A DNA stretch of 64,000 bases from Hymenolepis diminuta (GCA_900708905.1 CAADRB010000017.1:2114477-2178476), one strand, 5' to 3'. Counted from the stretch's first letter, positions 13,201 through 24,104 are shown. Notes: a model not told the origin generated them from the sequence alone. Numbers and translations: made by a program.

Positions 13201-16200
13201 AATTTGATAGAGTGGAGTCACAATAAAGATAAATGTAAGGTAAGGAATATCATTTCACATGATTTATCATACCTCCTAATTTAAAAACCAATTGCTATTA
13301 AGTGCCAATTCATTATTTGTTTACAAGAAATAAACGCGCATTACTTTTAGGCATCCTTTAACCCAGTAAATGCCTAGGAGGTTGCCTTGATTAGTAATTC
13401 TACCCTATATAGAATGGAGAAAACCAACAATGCTATAGCCTTTCCCAATATTACGAACTCCATTGCTTAAAAGTAGGAAGGAGATGGAGTCGATGTTAAA
13501 GTATTTATATTGGGAGAGAACAGGAGGGGATAGCCGCTATGTAATCAACAGCCGAAAAAGTGACTAGATTACGGTATAAAATTCAAGAAACGGAGGTTAG
13601 ATAACTATGAAATCGATAAATAACCCAGGAAAATATTATAAACAATGATATATAAAACACCATGAAGAAGGCGGAAAATTGGATATAATTAATACAAAAC
13701 CGCGTAATTTTACTAATCACACTCAGGGATCAAAATGAGATAGATATTGAGTGAAATTAGACATGCGTATTCAGTATAAAAAATGGAGAGCAACATTATC
13801 AAGAGGTGTATTATAACAACGAAATATGTAACTTTTAATCGTAATGCAAATTTAGCAAACGACGATGCTACATTTCAGTGTTTTAAATCTTGCTTAATCA
13901 AGGGGTTGAGTAACAAATTAATTCTTTAAGTAAGCCAATGCCTATCGTTAACAAGAACCCGAATATTATTATATAAGAAAATTCAGACTTATATAATATC
14001 GAAAAAAGGTTTAAAAGTAAAGTCCAAACTTCATCCCATTATCCCTCAATTCTGAGGCGTAAAATCTTATCTGACTATTGTAGTCTGTATTAGTTCCAGT
14101 AATCGACGACACGTATGCGCATGTAAACAGAGTGTTCGAAACAGAGAAAATTCGTCATTGCTTTAGTCTTCTTTGAGCAGCAGGCTGGCCTGGGAAATTA
14201 GAGAATCGTTATCACGCGAGAAATGTTACCCTCCTTATGTTTCGCCAAAAATATAACAATCCTGTTCTCCATTTTTCACGCATATGTCTTTCAGATTTTT
14301 ATGCATCAATTCATTTATAAATGAAGGTAACTTTGAGGCATACCTACATGATAAATTCCCTTTGACACACGGCGGTTTGAGTATGATTGACTGTCCTCTG
14401 TCTCCAAGGTTATCCCATTAGCCTCAAGATACTAAGATCCAGGTAAGACCTATTACCTCTGAGGTCTGGTGTGCAATTTTCAATAGGTTGCAAATCCTAT
14501 AATCCCTTACTTAGAGAAGTTCTAACTCAAAATACAACGCGTTGCTGCAGTCTATCTTTCTGGGCTTAAACTCTAGAGATCAGATTTTTTCCGAATCTCA
14601 GGGGTATTCGAACAATTGGATGCTCAGTGGTCTCCGGTCTTTTCGTTGTCTTCAACATGTTCTACCTACAACCGCGTCTAGCCACACCGAACATCAAACA
14701 TATGAAGTTGAAGAGGGCGAAGAATTCCAGTGAGAGTACCAACGATAATATTGAGGACAATGTTCCGGGCTTTACTGATGCTGAGATTGCAGCGGAACGG
14801 CATAGCAAAATGCTCGAGGCAAGACGTATCATGCTGTTTGGTCTTGGAGGACTCTTCTTTATCATGGCTGTTAGCAAATTTCTTTACGGAATCTCTAGCA
14901 GCTTTGGAAAACCTACGTGCCTGATTTTACTGGTTAGTGGTAAGTTACTATAATCAGCTGTATATAAGTGATAGGATTTGAGCATATGCAACTATTAACT
15001 GTTGGCAAATCAGTGAAAATTATGTATGTACCTCCTCATGCAATGATATAGATAACTATTTGCTATCTACCGTTCTTGCTACTATGCACATAAGAAATGG
15101 GTTTCTTTCGATATTACAGGGTGCGTAAGGCATCTGGGGACACCTTAAACACATCTAAAAAATAAAACTGTTAATGTTTGCTTTGTTACGAGAAATTGTA
15201 ACAAAGCAAATAAACATAACATCTGTTAACCTAGGTCTTATTCTATATATCCTCCTTCGACTTCTATCACCCACTCAGTTCGAGTCCGAAATCGACTACA
15301 AGCTTTGGTGAGGTGGTCTTTATTGATCATTACTCAGGCTATTACTTCAAACAGAGAGGATTTGCTGGCATGGGGATATTTATTAGCTTCCTTTTCAACA
15401 ATCTCCCACCCCCTCCCCTTACACGTAATAATGCAAAGGGTTAAGGTCTGGTGAGTAGTTAGGAGGCCGTAAGTTTGGCGCACATGGTGATGAAAATTCT
15501 CCACCATCCAATCCTGAGTTTTGAGAGCTTTATAAGATGGTGCCGAGTCTTGCTGGAGGACATAAGGTCTCCCCCCGTTATCCACGTTGTCTATCCAAGG
15601 CTTAACAGCAATGGTTTGATTAGCCTCCATATAGGCATCTGTATCTATATTGATTCTAAGGTCCTGTGGAAAAAATGGGGGAGTCATGATGTGCCCTTCA
15701 CTGCCAACACCGAAAACCATCACTGTTGCTGGGATTTTTGTGCCCATAACGGTCAGAACTTTAGTGGGGTCCCCCTCAAATGGTCACCTATCATTTATTC
15801 GATTCAATTTTTCATCCTGATGGAAGTTGTTTTCGTGGGAGAAAAACCAAAGACACTTCTCTTCTTCTGGGTGCTTCAAGTTCTTTTAGAGTCGTTTTGT
15901 CCCCATTGGACGATTCTCTTGAGTTGTTTTTGTCCATATAAACTGACCTTGCCTAAGAATGTATGATTTGTGTAGAAGGTGTTGACGAACAGCATTCTTT
16001 ATTGTTACTTCAGACACTTTAAGGTCTTTGGCAAGATATCGCATTGACTTCCCAGGATTTTTGTCAATCACGTCCATGAATCCTCTTGATAAACACAGAT
16101 GTTCTGAGTGAGTCAGCAGAGCATTGACAATGCCCTTTTCTCTTCCTCGTGGCGACCTCCATTGTTTTCATTAATTTAGCTTCTTCTCAACTTCGCGAAC

Positions 16201-19200
16201 GAAAGATGTGGCGACCTTTAGAATTCTTGCAATTTCTAAATTGCTCTGTTTCACTTTTATGGGTGCTATTACAAGGTATCTTATCAAAATATGTCAACGC
16301 TAAGGATGACATTCTGATATGTGACGTTTCAATCATCCTTGTCTTTTCAAGACTTAAAACAAACTTGCAAAAACTTGTTGATTTTTGCTCCTTAGAACCA
16401 ATGATCCCGGCGATAGTGCAAGAGCATACATTTCTTTTTCGCAAATGTTTGCATACATTTGGTATCTTTGCATCACACCATTTTCGCTCAAATTCACTTG
16501 AGGTAAGGATTCACACTTTTACGAGCATTGAGGTTGCTAGATGACTTAACCACGATAGCTCGGTCAAACCAAAGTATTATTCGATGTCTTTATCGATTTG
16601 TCTTAGTCACGACTTTGTGTATGTATTTTTAGTTTGTAGTTACGATGAATACCCTCACTGATATTTTTATGAACATTTTCATGTTTGTTTTTCGTGTGTA
16701 TACTTCAAATATTCCTTACTGTGGGTCAGCTCGAACTCACGTTTCAGTTCGTCAGGTAGAGGAAGGTGGGATCACCTAAGGAGCTAGTAAACCTAAAAAT
16801 TTTCCTTTGTACCTGGAGACTCAAAAGAAGCTTTAAGGTAGGAGAACTGGGGAGCCTTTTCAAAGCTTCCAAAAGCAAAATCCTCTTTTTGAAGTTTAGC
16901 TACGCGACTTCCCAGAGAAATCTACTCAGCTCGATGTTCACGTGTCAGGACTCTGTGAGGACATTATCCTAAGAGCAGTCTCATTGCAATAATACGATAT
17001 TTTACTTCAATCCGATGATCAAGGGCTTTATATTTCTAATATAAAGAGACTTCATGTTGATTTAGCAATCTAAAAAATATCGGTAACTTTTGCGGATGGC
17101 CTCTGAACTCCTCTATTTAAAACTATCAGGGATGGCTTCTTTAAAAAAGCATCACTAAAAATTTCCAACATAGACAAGGAGCCCTCGTTTGAAATTATAA
17201 CCAACGCATACTTTACATTTTCAGCCATTATACTTAACTCATTCCAATTCTTTGGACCAATTATTCGCGCTCTTCTTTCTGGTTTGGTTTCTTGTGAAGT
17301 CCAAGGTACGTTGCAATCATTGCAAAATTAAAACATTTTCGGTTCATTGTTTCTAATGGACCTTTCTCCCTTCTTGTTAAGGCCGACTCTATGCTCTTAT
17401 TGGTTTTGGTGATTCTTTTGGAGGATTCATTGGTATGACTTCACTTCCAGCATTATTCGCCTCGACAGTTTTCATGAATGCTGGTTTTGCTTTCTATATG
17501 GCAGCACTTGTACTTGTCGTCGCATTCATCCTAAACGGGTAAGTAGGAAATATTGACTACTTACATTTGTTTCAGTAGAAAGGTCGGATGAAAATTATTG
17601 AAAGATTTTTTTTTGATCATCAATATATCTCAACCGGACAGAATCAATTAATAATCCGTGCAAGAGGTTATAAAATGACCCTCTATTATGGTATTGAAAT
17701 AAATGTATTAAGTAATGCTACTATATCGTTTACGATGGGCAGATGTTTGAAAATGAGTTTAAAGCGACGACTGTTTGGTAGTAGTTAGTCAGTCGGGTGG
17801 TAAAAACTACCAGGGGTAGAAAAAAGATGAAGACAGCATGCGAGACTGCCTCATCACCCCTCCCTAACATCTCTTTAGCCAACTGGGTGCTATATCTCAG
17901 CACATGCAAACCATTTGGGACTTGGGATGTTTTTCTCTTGCTTGTGTACAACAGCGAGATGTGTATGCCTATGACTAATCGGTTTTCGGAAGGTCTTGAG
18001 TCATCACAAGCTCTGTTTGTGCCCTTAGTCTACCCTTTAAACATCATTTTTAGTATTAGTCGTTTCTCTGTTATGAGGGAATGAGAATGCGCAACAGGAG
18101 TCTCATCAAGATGCAGAAATTTTTCCATTCCCCTATTATGAGGATCGTTTTGATTTCACTTTAGTTTATTTTAATGACAGCGAATGCTTTGTCCCAGATT
18201 CGGACTTTTAAGCTTGTTTGTAGAATGCTTTTAAAATGAAAGATACCTGGGCATATTTGCCCTTCGTCTTCTCTCTTTATTAGACACTCATCGACCTATA
18301 TTTATTTATTGGTTTATTGGGATTCATCAATAATTTAAATTTGGCTAATGTAACATTCTGTATGAATGGTTAAAAAGAGGTGATGGTCTTAGTGAGACAA
18401 CTTGACTGTAATTGCCGTCTTCACTCATTCAGTCCAGTGCCAGGTTGACCTTCAGTCACCCGCTAGAGGAAGAGGGTGAATCTCAACGACTATTTTTTGG
18501 TTAAATTAAAGTTTGTATTTTAGGGAGAGACAGAGAGCAAGAGTGGGTCATTACACGAGATTATGAAACATTTGTTATGGCAATGAGTAGAAAAGGGATG
18601 TAAAAGGGATAGTTGTAACGTGAGTAGTCCACTGTTAGCGGATCGATGGGGGGGGGAGGAAGGCTCGCACATAAAAATCGATCGCTGCCTTGACGCGGGT
18701 GATGCTAGGTAGACTAAGCTCGATGAGTCATTCTAGTGAAATTATCGGAAAATGGGGCGCTTTATCAGTAAACACTATCCTCAGGGAAAAGCAATAAGCG
18801 AATTAACCAGAGAAGAAGCGATTCGCTACATGCTACCTAACATAAATTAAGCTAATTACCTTTCGCATATTTATTGCTATTAACCACAAATCCATTAACC
18901 TACGAATTTCTCTCTCAGAAATGATGAATTATCTTGAAAAAGAGATTTATCAGCATCAGCGACGAATAGAGTTTTTTTGCTGATGCTCTCTGTATGAACT
19001 TCATATCTAGCCCTCTCTGCCTCTGTCATCCGTTCTATTCACTTTATTATTTTCTATGCTTTGTCTCAAAACTCGCGGCTCACATGAAGGTGAAGATAAA
19101 ATCGGTTTTCTATTGTCTTTCCGAATGGATTTGAACATTAACGCCTATTTGTTTGCGGAAATCTTCCGTTAATTATGAAACTATTAAATACTCTTGCGTT

Positions 19201-20142
19201 GTAGAATTTTGGAAAGGAAAATGCCAAAAAAGTGTGGTTATCAAGGCTGGCTTAACATGTTTCAAGGAGAAAATCTATATAACTTCTAACGGAGACTGCC
19301 ATCAGAGCATTCATTTATTTAGACGATTCTAGCAAAACTTTAGATTAATATCTACGTAAAGCAGGACCCTTCTACACGGTTGTAATTCTAGTATGCCTAG
19401 TTTCTTGCTATGGTCTGTGTGTCCACTAGATATCGCTAGGCTACAGTTGACTAGGGCTCAAGGTGAGAGTTAATGCAAAAGTGTAGCTACTTCAAGACAT
19501 TTTATTACTTCAACAAAAACAATTAATGCACACAGTTCATCCTCGAAGATCAGAACAACAATGAACTGATGACAGTTATTGTCTCGAATACCTATCAAGC
19601 TGTCAGCGGTGGCGTGATGACCAACATGGGGACAACCTTAGGGATTGTTCATTCCAAAACTCCAATTCTTTGAGCTTTGTTTGTTGGCATCTCGGTAAGA
19701 GTTTCAATAGTATTTGAAATCTTCTCTACGAAAACAAATCGACAGATTTTTTCTTGGCTTTTGTAATTGTGCGTCAAGGTTTCATTTCTCTTCTATTCTT
19801 ATTGCCTAACGTAAAACAAAAATCATCATTTTAAATATGTACTAATTTCTCATTGTGCACCTACCCGTGATTTTTCAATTCCTAACAATTTCAAGCTCTG
19901 AATTTATAAGCTTTTAAGTGATGTTTTTAGTTCACGTAGGGTCTGAGCACTTTCAACCGCATTGCTTTCTGCTATTTATCATATTAGTCTCACATGTGGA
20001 ATAAAAGGTTCGAACAGACATTTGAGTGACGTCTAACACGTCCAGAAATGAGATGTCTATTACGTCGTTGTAATTAATTTCCATTTTTTTCGTCTATTTC
20101 AGAATTAATATTTACCTCCTCCTCTATGGAAAATACAAGTAA
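4202..20142 (+). CDS. SLC46-family (proton-coupled folate transporter-like) MFS transporter, 5' partial, nine exons
   Basis: Predicted multi-pass membrane transporter of the major facilitator superfamily. Members of SLC46 move folates, heme or related small molecules across plasma or lysosomal membranes, usually with protons; the substrate here cannot be told. Exons 4202-4299, 6689-6941, 7021-7298, 8136-8171, 9439-9587, 14602-14939, 17225-17305, 17382-17538 and 20103-20142 join in one frame of about 475 residues ending in TAA. Family signs: a helix pair ending GNGICGILTQ-IFVCITDL, where the family has its conserved G-rich helix and (A)D motif; the helix ERLSYIAMFEGVIGMTMAIV; the segment LNLYFIGEPFGMS; and, near the C-terminus, PIIRALLSGLVSCEVQGRLY, which closely resembles vertebrate SLC46A1 and is followed by the last two helices. 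The family is normally about 450-500 residues, so roughly the first 80-130 are missing. The mariner remnant lies in the intron before exon 17225. Confidence 0.88.
4300..6688. other. SLC46-like intron
   Basis: Intron of about 2.4 kb with no supported gene. At 4813-5187 both strands happen to carry an open frame of low-complexity AT-rich character. At 5921-6394 two minus-strand open frames lie end to end in a slightly more G+C-rich patch (see findings); neither shows a domain I recognise. Confidence 0.6.
6689..6941 (+). CDS. SLC46-like exon
   Basis: Acceptor CTCCTCAAG just before 6689, donor GTAAAG at 6942. Phase 0 in, phase 1 out. It encodes IFVCITDLTEQKAEVLERRL, a polar loop of about 40 residues rich in S, R and E, and then the helix ERLSYIAMFEGVIGMTMAIV. 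In the family this is the step from the D-containing cytoplasmic loop into the EG-containing helix. The polar loop is longer than the equivalent loop of the vertebrate proteins. Confidence 0.87.
7021..7298 (+). CDS. SLC46-like exon with central cytoplasmic loop
   Basis: Acceptor TTTTTCAAAG, donor GTAAGA at 7299. It begins with GPAISKFGFKFPGW, then the helix FMLALVIVNLVLTVLMP, then about 60 polar residues with many K, S and E ending in CCVALKH. This is the large central loop that separates the two six-helix halves of an MFS protein. The preceding intron is only 79 bases. Confidence 0.88.
7299..8135. other. SLC46-like intron with overlapping open frames
   Basis: Two overlapping plus-strand frames are open at 7746-8090 and 7834-8052. 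They lack a matching donor in phase with the exons on either side and show no family motif, so I treat them as chance. Confidence 0.5.
8136..8171 (+). CDS. Possible 36-base micro-exon of the SLC46-like gene
   Basis: A good acceptor (TTTAACAATTTTCAG) is followed by twelve codons (VINTFWFKYDLD) and a GTAACA donor. Both ends are phase 0, which fits the phase-0 exons on either side. In SLC46 proteins a short stretch with aromatic and basic residues precedes the seventh helix, which supports the call. The donor is weak, so direct splicing from 7298 to 9439 is a real alternative; the frame is kept either way. Confidence 0.45.
8172..9438. other. SLC46-like intron
   Basis: AT-rich intron. I see no supported feature in it. 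Confidence 0.6.
9439..9587 (+). CDS. SLC46-like exon (seventh helix)
   Basis: Acceptor TTGCTTAG, donor GTGAGT at 9588; phase 0 in, phase 2 out. It encodes the helix AFSFVTVPITIEIIANLLAS and the segment LNLYFIGEPFGMSISQVGI. The pattern LYxxxxPFxxS is typical of the start of the second half of SLC46 proteins. Confidence 0.9.
9588..14601. other. SLC46-like intron of about 5 kb
   Basis: The phases of the exons on either side (2 then 1) match, so no exon has to be added. An open frame at 12708-12941 has a hydrophobic middle but AT-biased codons and no recognised motif. Nothing else supported. Confidence 0.6.
14602..14939 (+). CDS. SLC46-like exon (eighth and ninth helices)
   Basis: Acceptor CCGAATCTCAG, donor GTAAGT starting at 14940. 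It encodes a helix (CSVVSGLFVVFNMFY), a polar loop of about 55 residues with an acidic end (AEIAAERHSKMLEARR) and another helix (IMLFGLGGLFFIMAVSKFLY). The last residues, CLILLVSG, begin a helix that continues in the next exon. This is the longest exon of the gene in this window. Confidence 0.9.
15117..15144 (+). repeat. Left terminal inverted repeat of a mariner-like element
   Basis: The sequence begins CAGGGTGCGTAAGG and ends GGGGACACC, directly after a TA dinucleotide (15115-15116), the target site of Tc1/mariner elements. Mariner ends commonly read CAGGGTGT...GGGGACAC. I could not find the matching right end, so the identification rests on this end plus the adjacent transposase remnant. 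Confidence 0.6.
15177..15210. repeat. Hairpin inside the mariner left end
   Basis: Arms TTTGCTTTGTTAC (15177-15189) and GTAACAAAGCAAA (15198-15210) are perfect inverted copies around an eight-base loop. It lies between the terminal repeat and the transposase remnant. Confidence 0.7.
15334..16300 (-). pseudogene. Mariner transposase pseudogene
   Basis: Similarity to Tc1/mariner transposases continues across several frames. The N-terminal helix-turn-helix part is seen at 15886-16077 (e.g. KSMRYLAKDLKVSEVTIKNA). The catalytic core is seen at 15334-15747: VMVFGVGSEGHIMTPPFFPQ, then GRPYVLQQDSAPSYKA with the second catalytic aspartate in QQDSAPS, as in the family. Between these the frame is broken by shifts and stops, and the last third is also frame-shifted. 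The family is about 340-350 residues, so most of the gene remains but it cannot encode an active enzyme as it stands. Confidence 0.82.
17225..17305 (+). CDS. SLC46-like exon (tenth helix)
   Basis: Acceptor TTACATTTTCAG, donor GTACGT at 17306. It encodes IILNSFQFFGPIIRALLSGL and VSCEVQ. The motif PxIRAxLSxLV matches vertebrate SLC46A1 closely and is the strongest family signature in the gene. Confidence 0.92.
17382..17538 (+). CDS. SLC46-like exon (last two helices)
   Basis: Acceptor TTCTTGTTAAG, donor GTAAGT at 17539, separated from the previous exon by only 76 bases. It encodes GRLYALIGFGDSFGGFIGM and a final helix GFAFYMAALVLVVAFILNG. In SLC46 proteins the equivalent segments start with G-(A/K)-L-(F/Y) and end ..LLxPAVLxG. 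Confidence 0.92.
17539..20102. other. Last SLC46-like intron
   Basis: The intron contains a run of G around 18648-18656 and one copy of the dispersed repeat (about 19421-19650, listed separately). Open frames at 17588-17788 and 17797-18084 show no recognised domain. No gene supported. Confidence 0.55.
19421..19650 (+). repeat. Dispersed repeat, family A, copy 1
   Basis: It begins CCACTAGATATCGCTAGGCT, includes an ATTTTATTACTTCAAC stretch and ends near AGCTGTCAGCGGTGGCGTGATGACC (in part). The same landmarks in the same order recur at about 39697-39930 and, inverted, at about 38030-38225 and 35580-35660. Divergence is high; ends are estimates. Confidence 0.55.
20103..20142 (+). CDS. Terminal SLC46-like exon
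   Basis: Acceptor with a strong pyrimidine tract (TTTTTTTCGTCTATTTCAG) is followed by one base completing the glycine codon left open at 17538, then INIYLLLYGKYK and TAA. A short, mildly basic C-terminal tail is usual for these transporters. I saw no clear AATAAA in the next 350 bases, so the 3' end is unknown. Confidence 0.72.
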
Positions 20143-20954
20143 ATGCTCACACAGGGAAAGTTGAAACCTTCTCGAATGCCAAATTGCAAGTGGAATTCCC
20201 TCCAATGACAACCTGAACCTATTTAACAGAAATTTGAAGATATTATTTTATGATTATCTCCCACCCCTTCTCCTGGCGAAATCATAATAACCAAATTTCC
20301 CTCTCCTCCACTAGTATTATGATATTGATAAAATCGGTAAAATTTTATGATATTCTAGTAAAGCCTTATGAGTTTAGCGTGTATGATAATTTGTTAAGGT
20401 TGGTGGTTTATGCATTTTCATTTCTTAGAGTATTGCTATCTCATATTATTTCTGTTGTCGATTTGTATAAAAAACCAAATTTATAAAAAACGCTTAAATA
20501 TACTAGCTTTCCAATAGCTTTATCGCGATTTCATATGGATTTCAATTTTCCCTATGCAAGAAGTGCGTATTCAATTTTAGTGGACCTTTTGGTTCCCAAG
20601 GCTGATCGTACCAGATGTTGTAATAGTTGTCAAATTCGTGTCTGAGGTTCGTATATCTTGTTTTCTAAATATGCTTATTTAAAATTGGCTTCGTAGTGTT
20701 GAATAGTCAATGCATCAGTATCCTGGTACTATATCTTTCTGAAGAAATGAGTATGGAGTTTTTAATAAGATGTCCATATTACTATGAGATCTAGTGAGCT
20801 CCGGTATTTTTTTCAAATCATGTTAACTCTTATCATCTGTCAGTACCTTGAATATTAGGAGAACAGTTATCTGAAGTGGTTAACCAACCTACGAATCTGG
20901 TCAACAGGCACTGATGCCGCAAACACCAATTTACTCAGAAAACAGGGTACACAT

Positions 20955-21703
20955 NNNNNNNNNNNNNNNNNNNNNNNNNNNNNNNNNNNNNNNNNNNNNN
21001 NNNNNNNNNNNNNNNNNNNNNNNNNNNNNNNNNNNNNNNNNNNNNNNNNNNNNNNNNNNNNNNNNNNNNNNNNNNNNNNNNNNNNNNNNNNNNNNNNNNN
21101 NNNNNNNNNNNNNNNNNNNNNNNNNNNNNNNNNNNNNNNNNNNNNNNNNNNNNNNNNNNNNNNNNNNNNNNNNNNNNNNNNNNNNNNNNNNNNNNNNNNN
21201 NNNNNNNNNNNNNNNNNNNNNNNNNNNNNNNNNNNNNNNNNNNNNNNNNNNNNNNNNNNNNNNNNNNNNNNNNNNNNNNNNNNNNNNNNNNNNNNNNNNN
21301 NNNNNNNNNNNNNNNNNNNNNNNNNNNNNNNNNNNNNNNNNNNNNNNNNNNNNNNNNNNNNNNNNNNNNNNNNNNNNNNNNNNNNNNNNNNNNNNNNNNN
21401 NNNNNNNNNNNNNNNNNNNNNNNNNNNNNNNNNNNNNNNNNNNNNNNNNNNNNNNNNNNNNNNNNNNNNNNNNNNNNNNNNNNNNNNNNNNNNNNNNNNN
21501 NNNNNNNNNNNNNNNNNNNNNNNNNNNNNNNNNNNNNNNNNNNNNNNNNNNNNNNNNNNNNNNNNNNNNNNNNNNNNNNNNNNNNNNNNNNNNNNNNNNN
21601 NNNNNNNNNNNNNNNNNNNNNNNNNNNNNNNNNNNNNNNNNNNNNNNNNNNNNNNNNNNNNNNNNNNNNNNNNNNNNNNNNNNNNNNNNNNNNNNNNNNN
21701 NNN
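20955..21703. other. Assembly gap (run of N)
   Basis: 749 undetermined bases. Any open frame running through it is an artefact. The gap length may be an estimate of the assembler. Confidence 0.99.
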
Positions 21704-22019
21704 AGAGCTAATAAAAATATTACTTTCTATGTTAAAGATCGACTGGTCCTGCGGACGCCGTAAGCATGAGCACTTCGAAAATTTTCGATCTAGCGAACTG
21801 TTTCAAATGCTTTAAATTAGACCTAATCATTGCCAAAAAAAGTACTTCTAATCTCATCAGTTAAAATGAGAACCCTTGAATTTCCTTTCATATGAAGGCT
21901 TGTCTCTCATTTTTTAATACATCGTATACATTCAACGACCAGCACGCTGATTGAATTACCACAAATATGATGAATTCAGCAATAATCCCCATTATTTATC
22001 AGATAATGTGCATAATTTG

Positions 22020-22650
22020 GTACTCCGTGATCGACCCGTTTGCGGTTTATTATCTAGCGCTCGCGCACAAAGTGACGCAGATTTTACACACCAGCCTACA
22101 TCCGAGTGACGTCCGAACAGATAGAGGGAACTGGAGAGTTAGTTAGCTAGTAAGAGAGGGAGGTAGGGAGGGGTTTCAAACGCATTCATACTCTCTTGCT
22201 CTTAGGGTGTTTCGCTACAGCGCATCGACCTTGCTACACAGAAGCAGAAGAAGAATGTGTGTGTTGTCCTGGTCGTCCTAGCTGCTGCTTTTAGACAACC
22301 AATTGACATGCGCAAGCAGGGCATGCGCAAGGGTAAGTGGAGATGGAGAAGGAAGAGGGGAGAGGAGGAGAGCGGATGGGGAAGTAGGTGAATGTGTACT
22401 TTCCCCCATTTGACCTTCACGCATTCATTCGTCCGTGCGCGTACTTGTTTACGCTGCTAACGCTGTGCTTCATCTTGCGTCTGGGGCAGGAAAGCTGTAG
22501 AAGTAGGTACTGCAGTGCTGTTGTGCAGAAATTAGCCCAGAATTGGACGTGCTCTCTCTGGGTTAAAGGAGGGAGAGAGGGAGCAGAAATTAAATCCTGT
22601 GCACTGGTTTTAGATGTGCGTTCACCCACTAACACTTGGAATTCCTTGAA
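22020..22650. promoter_or_regulatory. G+C- and CpG-richer island, possible promoter
   Basis: This stretch is much less AT-rich than its surroundings. It has a CCAAT box at 22299-22303, then two copies of CATGCGCAAG within 25 bases (resembling half sites of NRF1-type elements, TGCGCA). The other two islands of this kind in the window sit at or inside the DPF 5' end, which supports a promoter role. It may also hold an exon (22206-22331). Direction of transcription and the gene served are unknown. Confidence 0.4.
22206..22331 (+). CDS. Possible orphan exon in the 22-kb island
   Basis: A good acceptor (TCTCTTGCTCTTAG) and a GTAAGT donor at 22332 enclose an open frame. Translation includes a basic stretch (QKQKKN), a hydrophobic run (VCVVLVVLAAAF) and another basic stretch (MRKQGMRKG). 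I do not recognise it and found no partner exon. The CpG-rich promoter-like composition gives an alternative explanation for the whole segment. Confidence 0.2.
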
Positions 22651-22957
22651 AAGTTCATATGTATTGCAGCATTGTATCTAAACGAATTAAGCATGATTAG
22701 ATTATACCGCATTTAATGAATGTTTGGAAAGGTTAATTGGTAAGTGGAATGTTTAATGTTCGCTATTGCCTTTATCAAAATCATTTGGTACTAATAATTT
22801 TTAACTATGTATTCGGAGTTAGTTGAATAGCAGTAGGATACGAGTTAATCAAGGAGTAGCATATTATTTTACATATATTGTTCACAATCAACGCTTACCT
22901 TATTAAATACTTCGAACTCAGTATCCATAATTACGTATCTGTTGACCGGGGTAACAG

Positions 22958-22997
22958 ATATATAAATATATTTATATTTATATATTTATATTTATAT
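22958..22997. repeat. AT-rich simple repeat
   Basis: About 40 bases of alternating TATATT and TATATA/TTTATA units (for example ATATATTTATATTTATATG). Low complexity only. Confidence 0.85.
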
Positions 22998-24084
22998 GAA
23001 TCTTACTGCAATCTATAGTAGGCATTTTGCTGGCATTTCGAATATCGATGTAATGTGAACTGGAGTCACGGAATTAATAAGTCAGGCCACTTAGGTCGCT
23101 AGAACAATTTGTAGGTGACCGAGTAGTCACCTCAATTTACTGATCAAAATGTTAAGCTTAAATGCAATCGTTTTTTCAAGCAGCGTCAATCATGTCCAAG
23201 CATCCACGTCACCTGTTGCAAATCGATTTTTGCCAGATTGCCTTCAAGATCTGAGCTCTCAAGTATCCCAATTTATGAAGGTCATCAGGATAAAGAGATA
23301 TAACTCACGGCACAAGCTCTATATTTAAGCTTTCACTCCTCATCTCCTCAGTTAAAGTAACATTGAACGGTATGTATCCTTAGTCTAAATCATGCCTTTG
23401 ACAAGAATCTCTGATCAAACTTACTGAATGGTAATGATAATTAAGATCTATAGTGAGGCATATATTTGTCTATTTCTGCACAAACTCACGTCTGCCAAAA
23501 GGGGCACTACATAAAGTCTGTATTTGACATTTACGTCATAGAACCCTCAAACTAGACGGCCCAATCCGATCAAGTAAATTGGCCTTAAACACATATAAAT
23601 GACGGGTTATAAAAAACAGCTGTTCCGGTGTCTCTCAGCATTTTAATTAGTTTCTAATTTTGAGAAACCGAAGTTCAATTTAATTCTCCTTTCAGTTAAA
23701 ACAGTACACTTATTAAATATATACTTCCTATTTCGCTTATAAGATCCCTTAATAGAAAGTGCATTAAAAACAGATATAGACGTCTGTCAAAAATCACCAG
23801 TCCTGGTAGTTATGGAATAATATCCAAGACTATGAAACACATGAGTTACAGGTCGAAGATGAACTCAGAAATACCTTGTGGAGGCCACTAATTAACTGAA
23901 GATTGCTGCTGTAAGGTAGATCAGATCCAGTAAAATATGTATGGAGACTGCTAATAGGCTTTATTAATTGAATAAAGAAAACTCATCAGAATAAAGCTCT
24001 TTTCCTGCACTTGGGGGATGAAGATCAGGAGCTGTCGGATCCCTGAGGACCTTCCACAGACTAACTAACTGTAGATGTTAAGAG

Positions 24085-24104
24085 CAGTGTGCGCTCGCAC
24101 ACTG
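24085..24104. repeat. Perfect short inverted repeat
   Basis: CAGTGTGCG and CGCACACTG are perfect inverted copies separated by two bases. No coding or RNA-gene context was found around it. Confidence 0.8.

Larger units (their letters stand above)
15117..16300 (-). mobile_element. Decayed mariner-like DNA transposon, antisense in an SLC46-like intron
   Basis: A transposase remnant reading on the minus strand follows the left end. The element sits between transporter exons 14602-14939 and 17225-17305, in opposite orientation to the host gene. The right limit is approximate because no right inverted repeat or clear transposase start was found. A hairpin with 13-base perfect arms lies inside the left end (15177-15189 and 15198-15210). 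Confidence 0.75.

Noticed and set aside
20914..21711. 265-codon open frame
   Set aside because: It consists almost wholly of undetermined bases (N) in the assembly gap.
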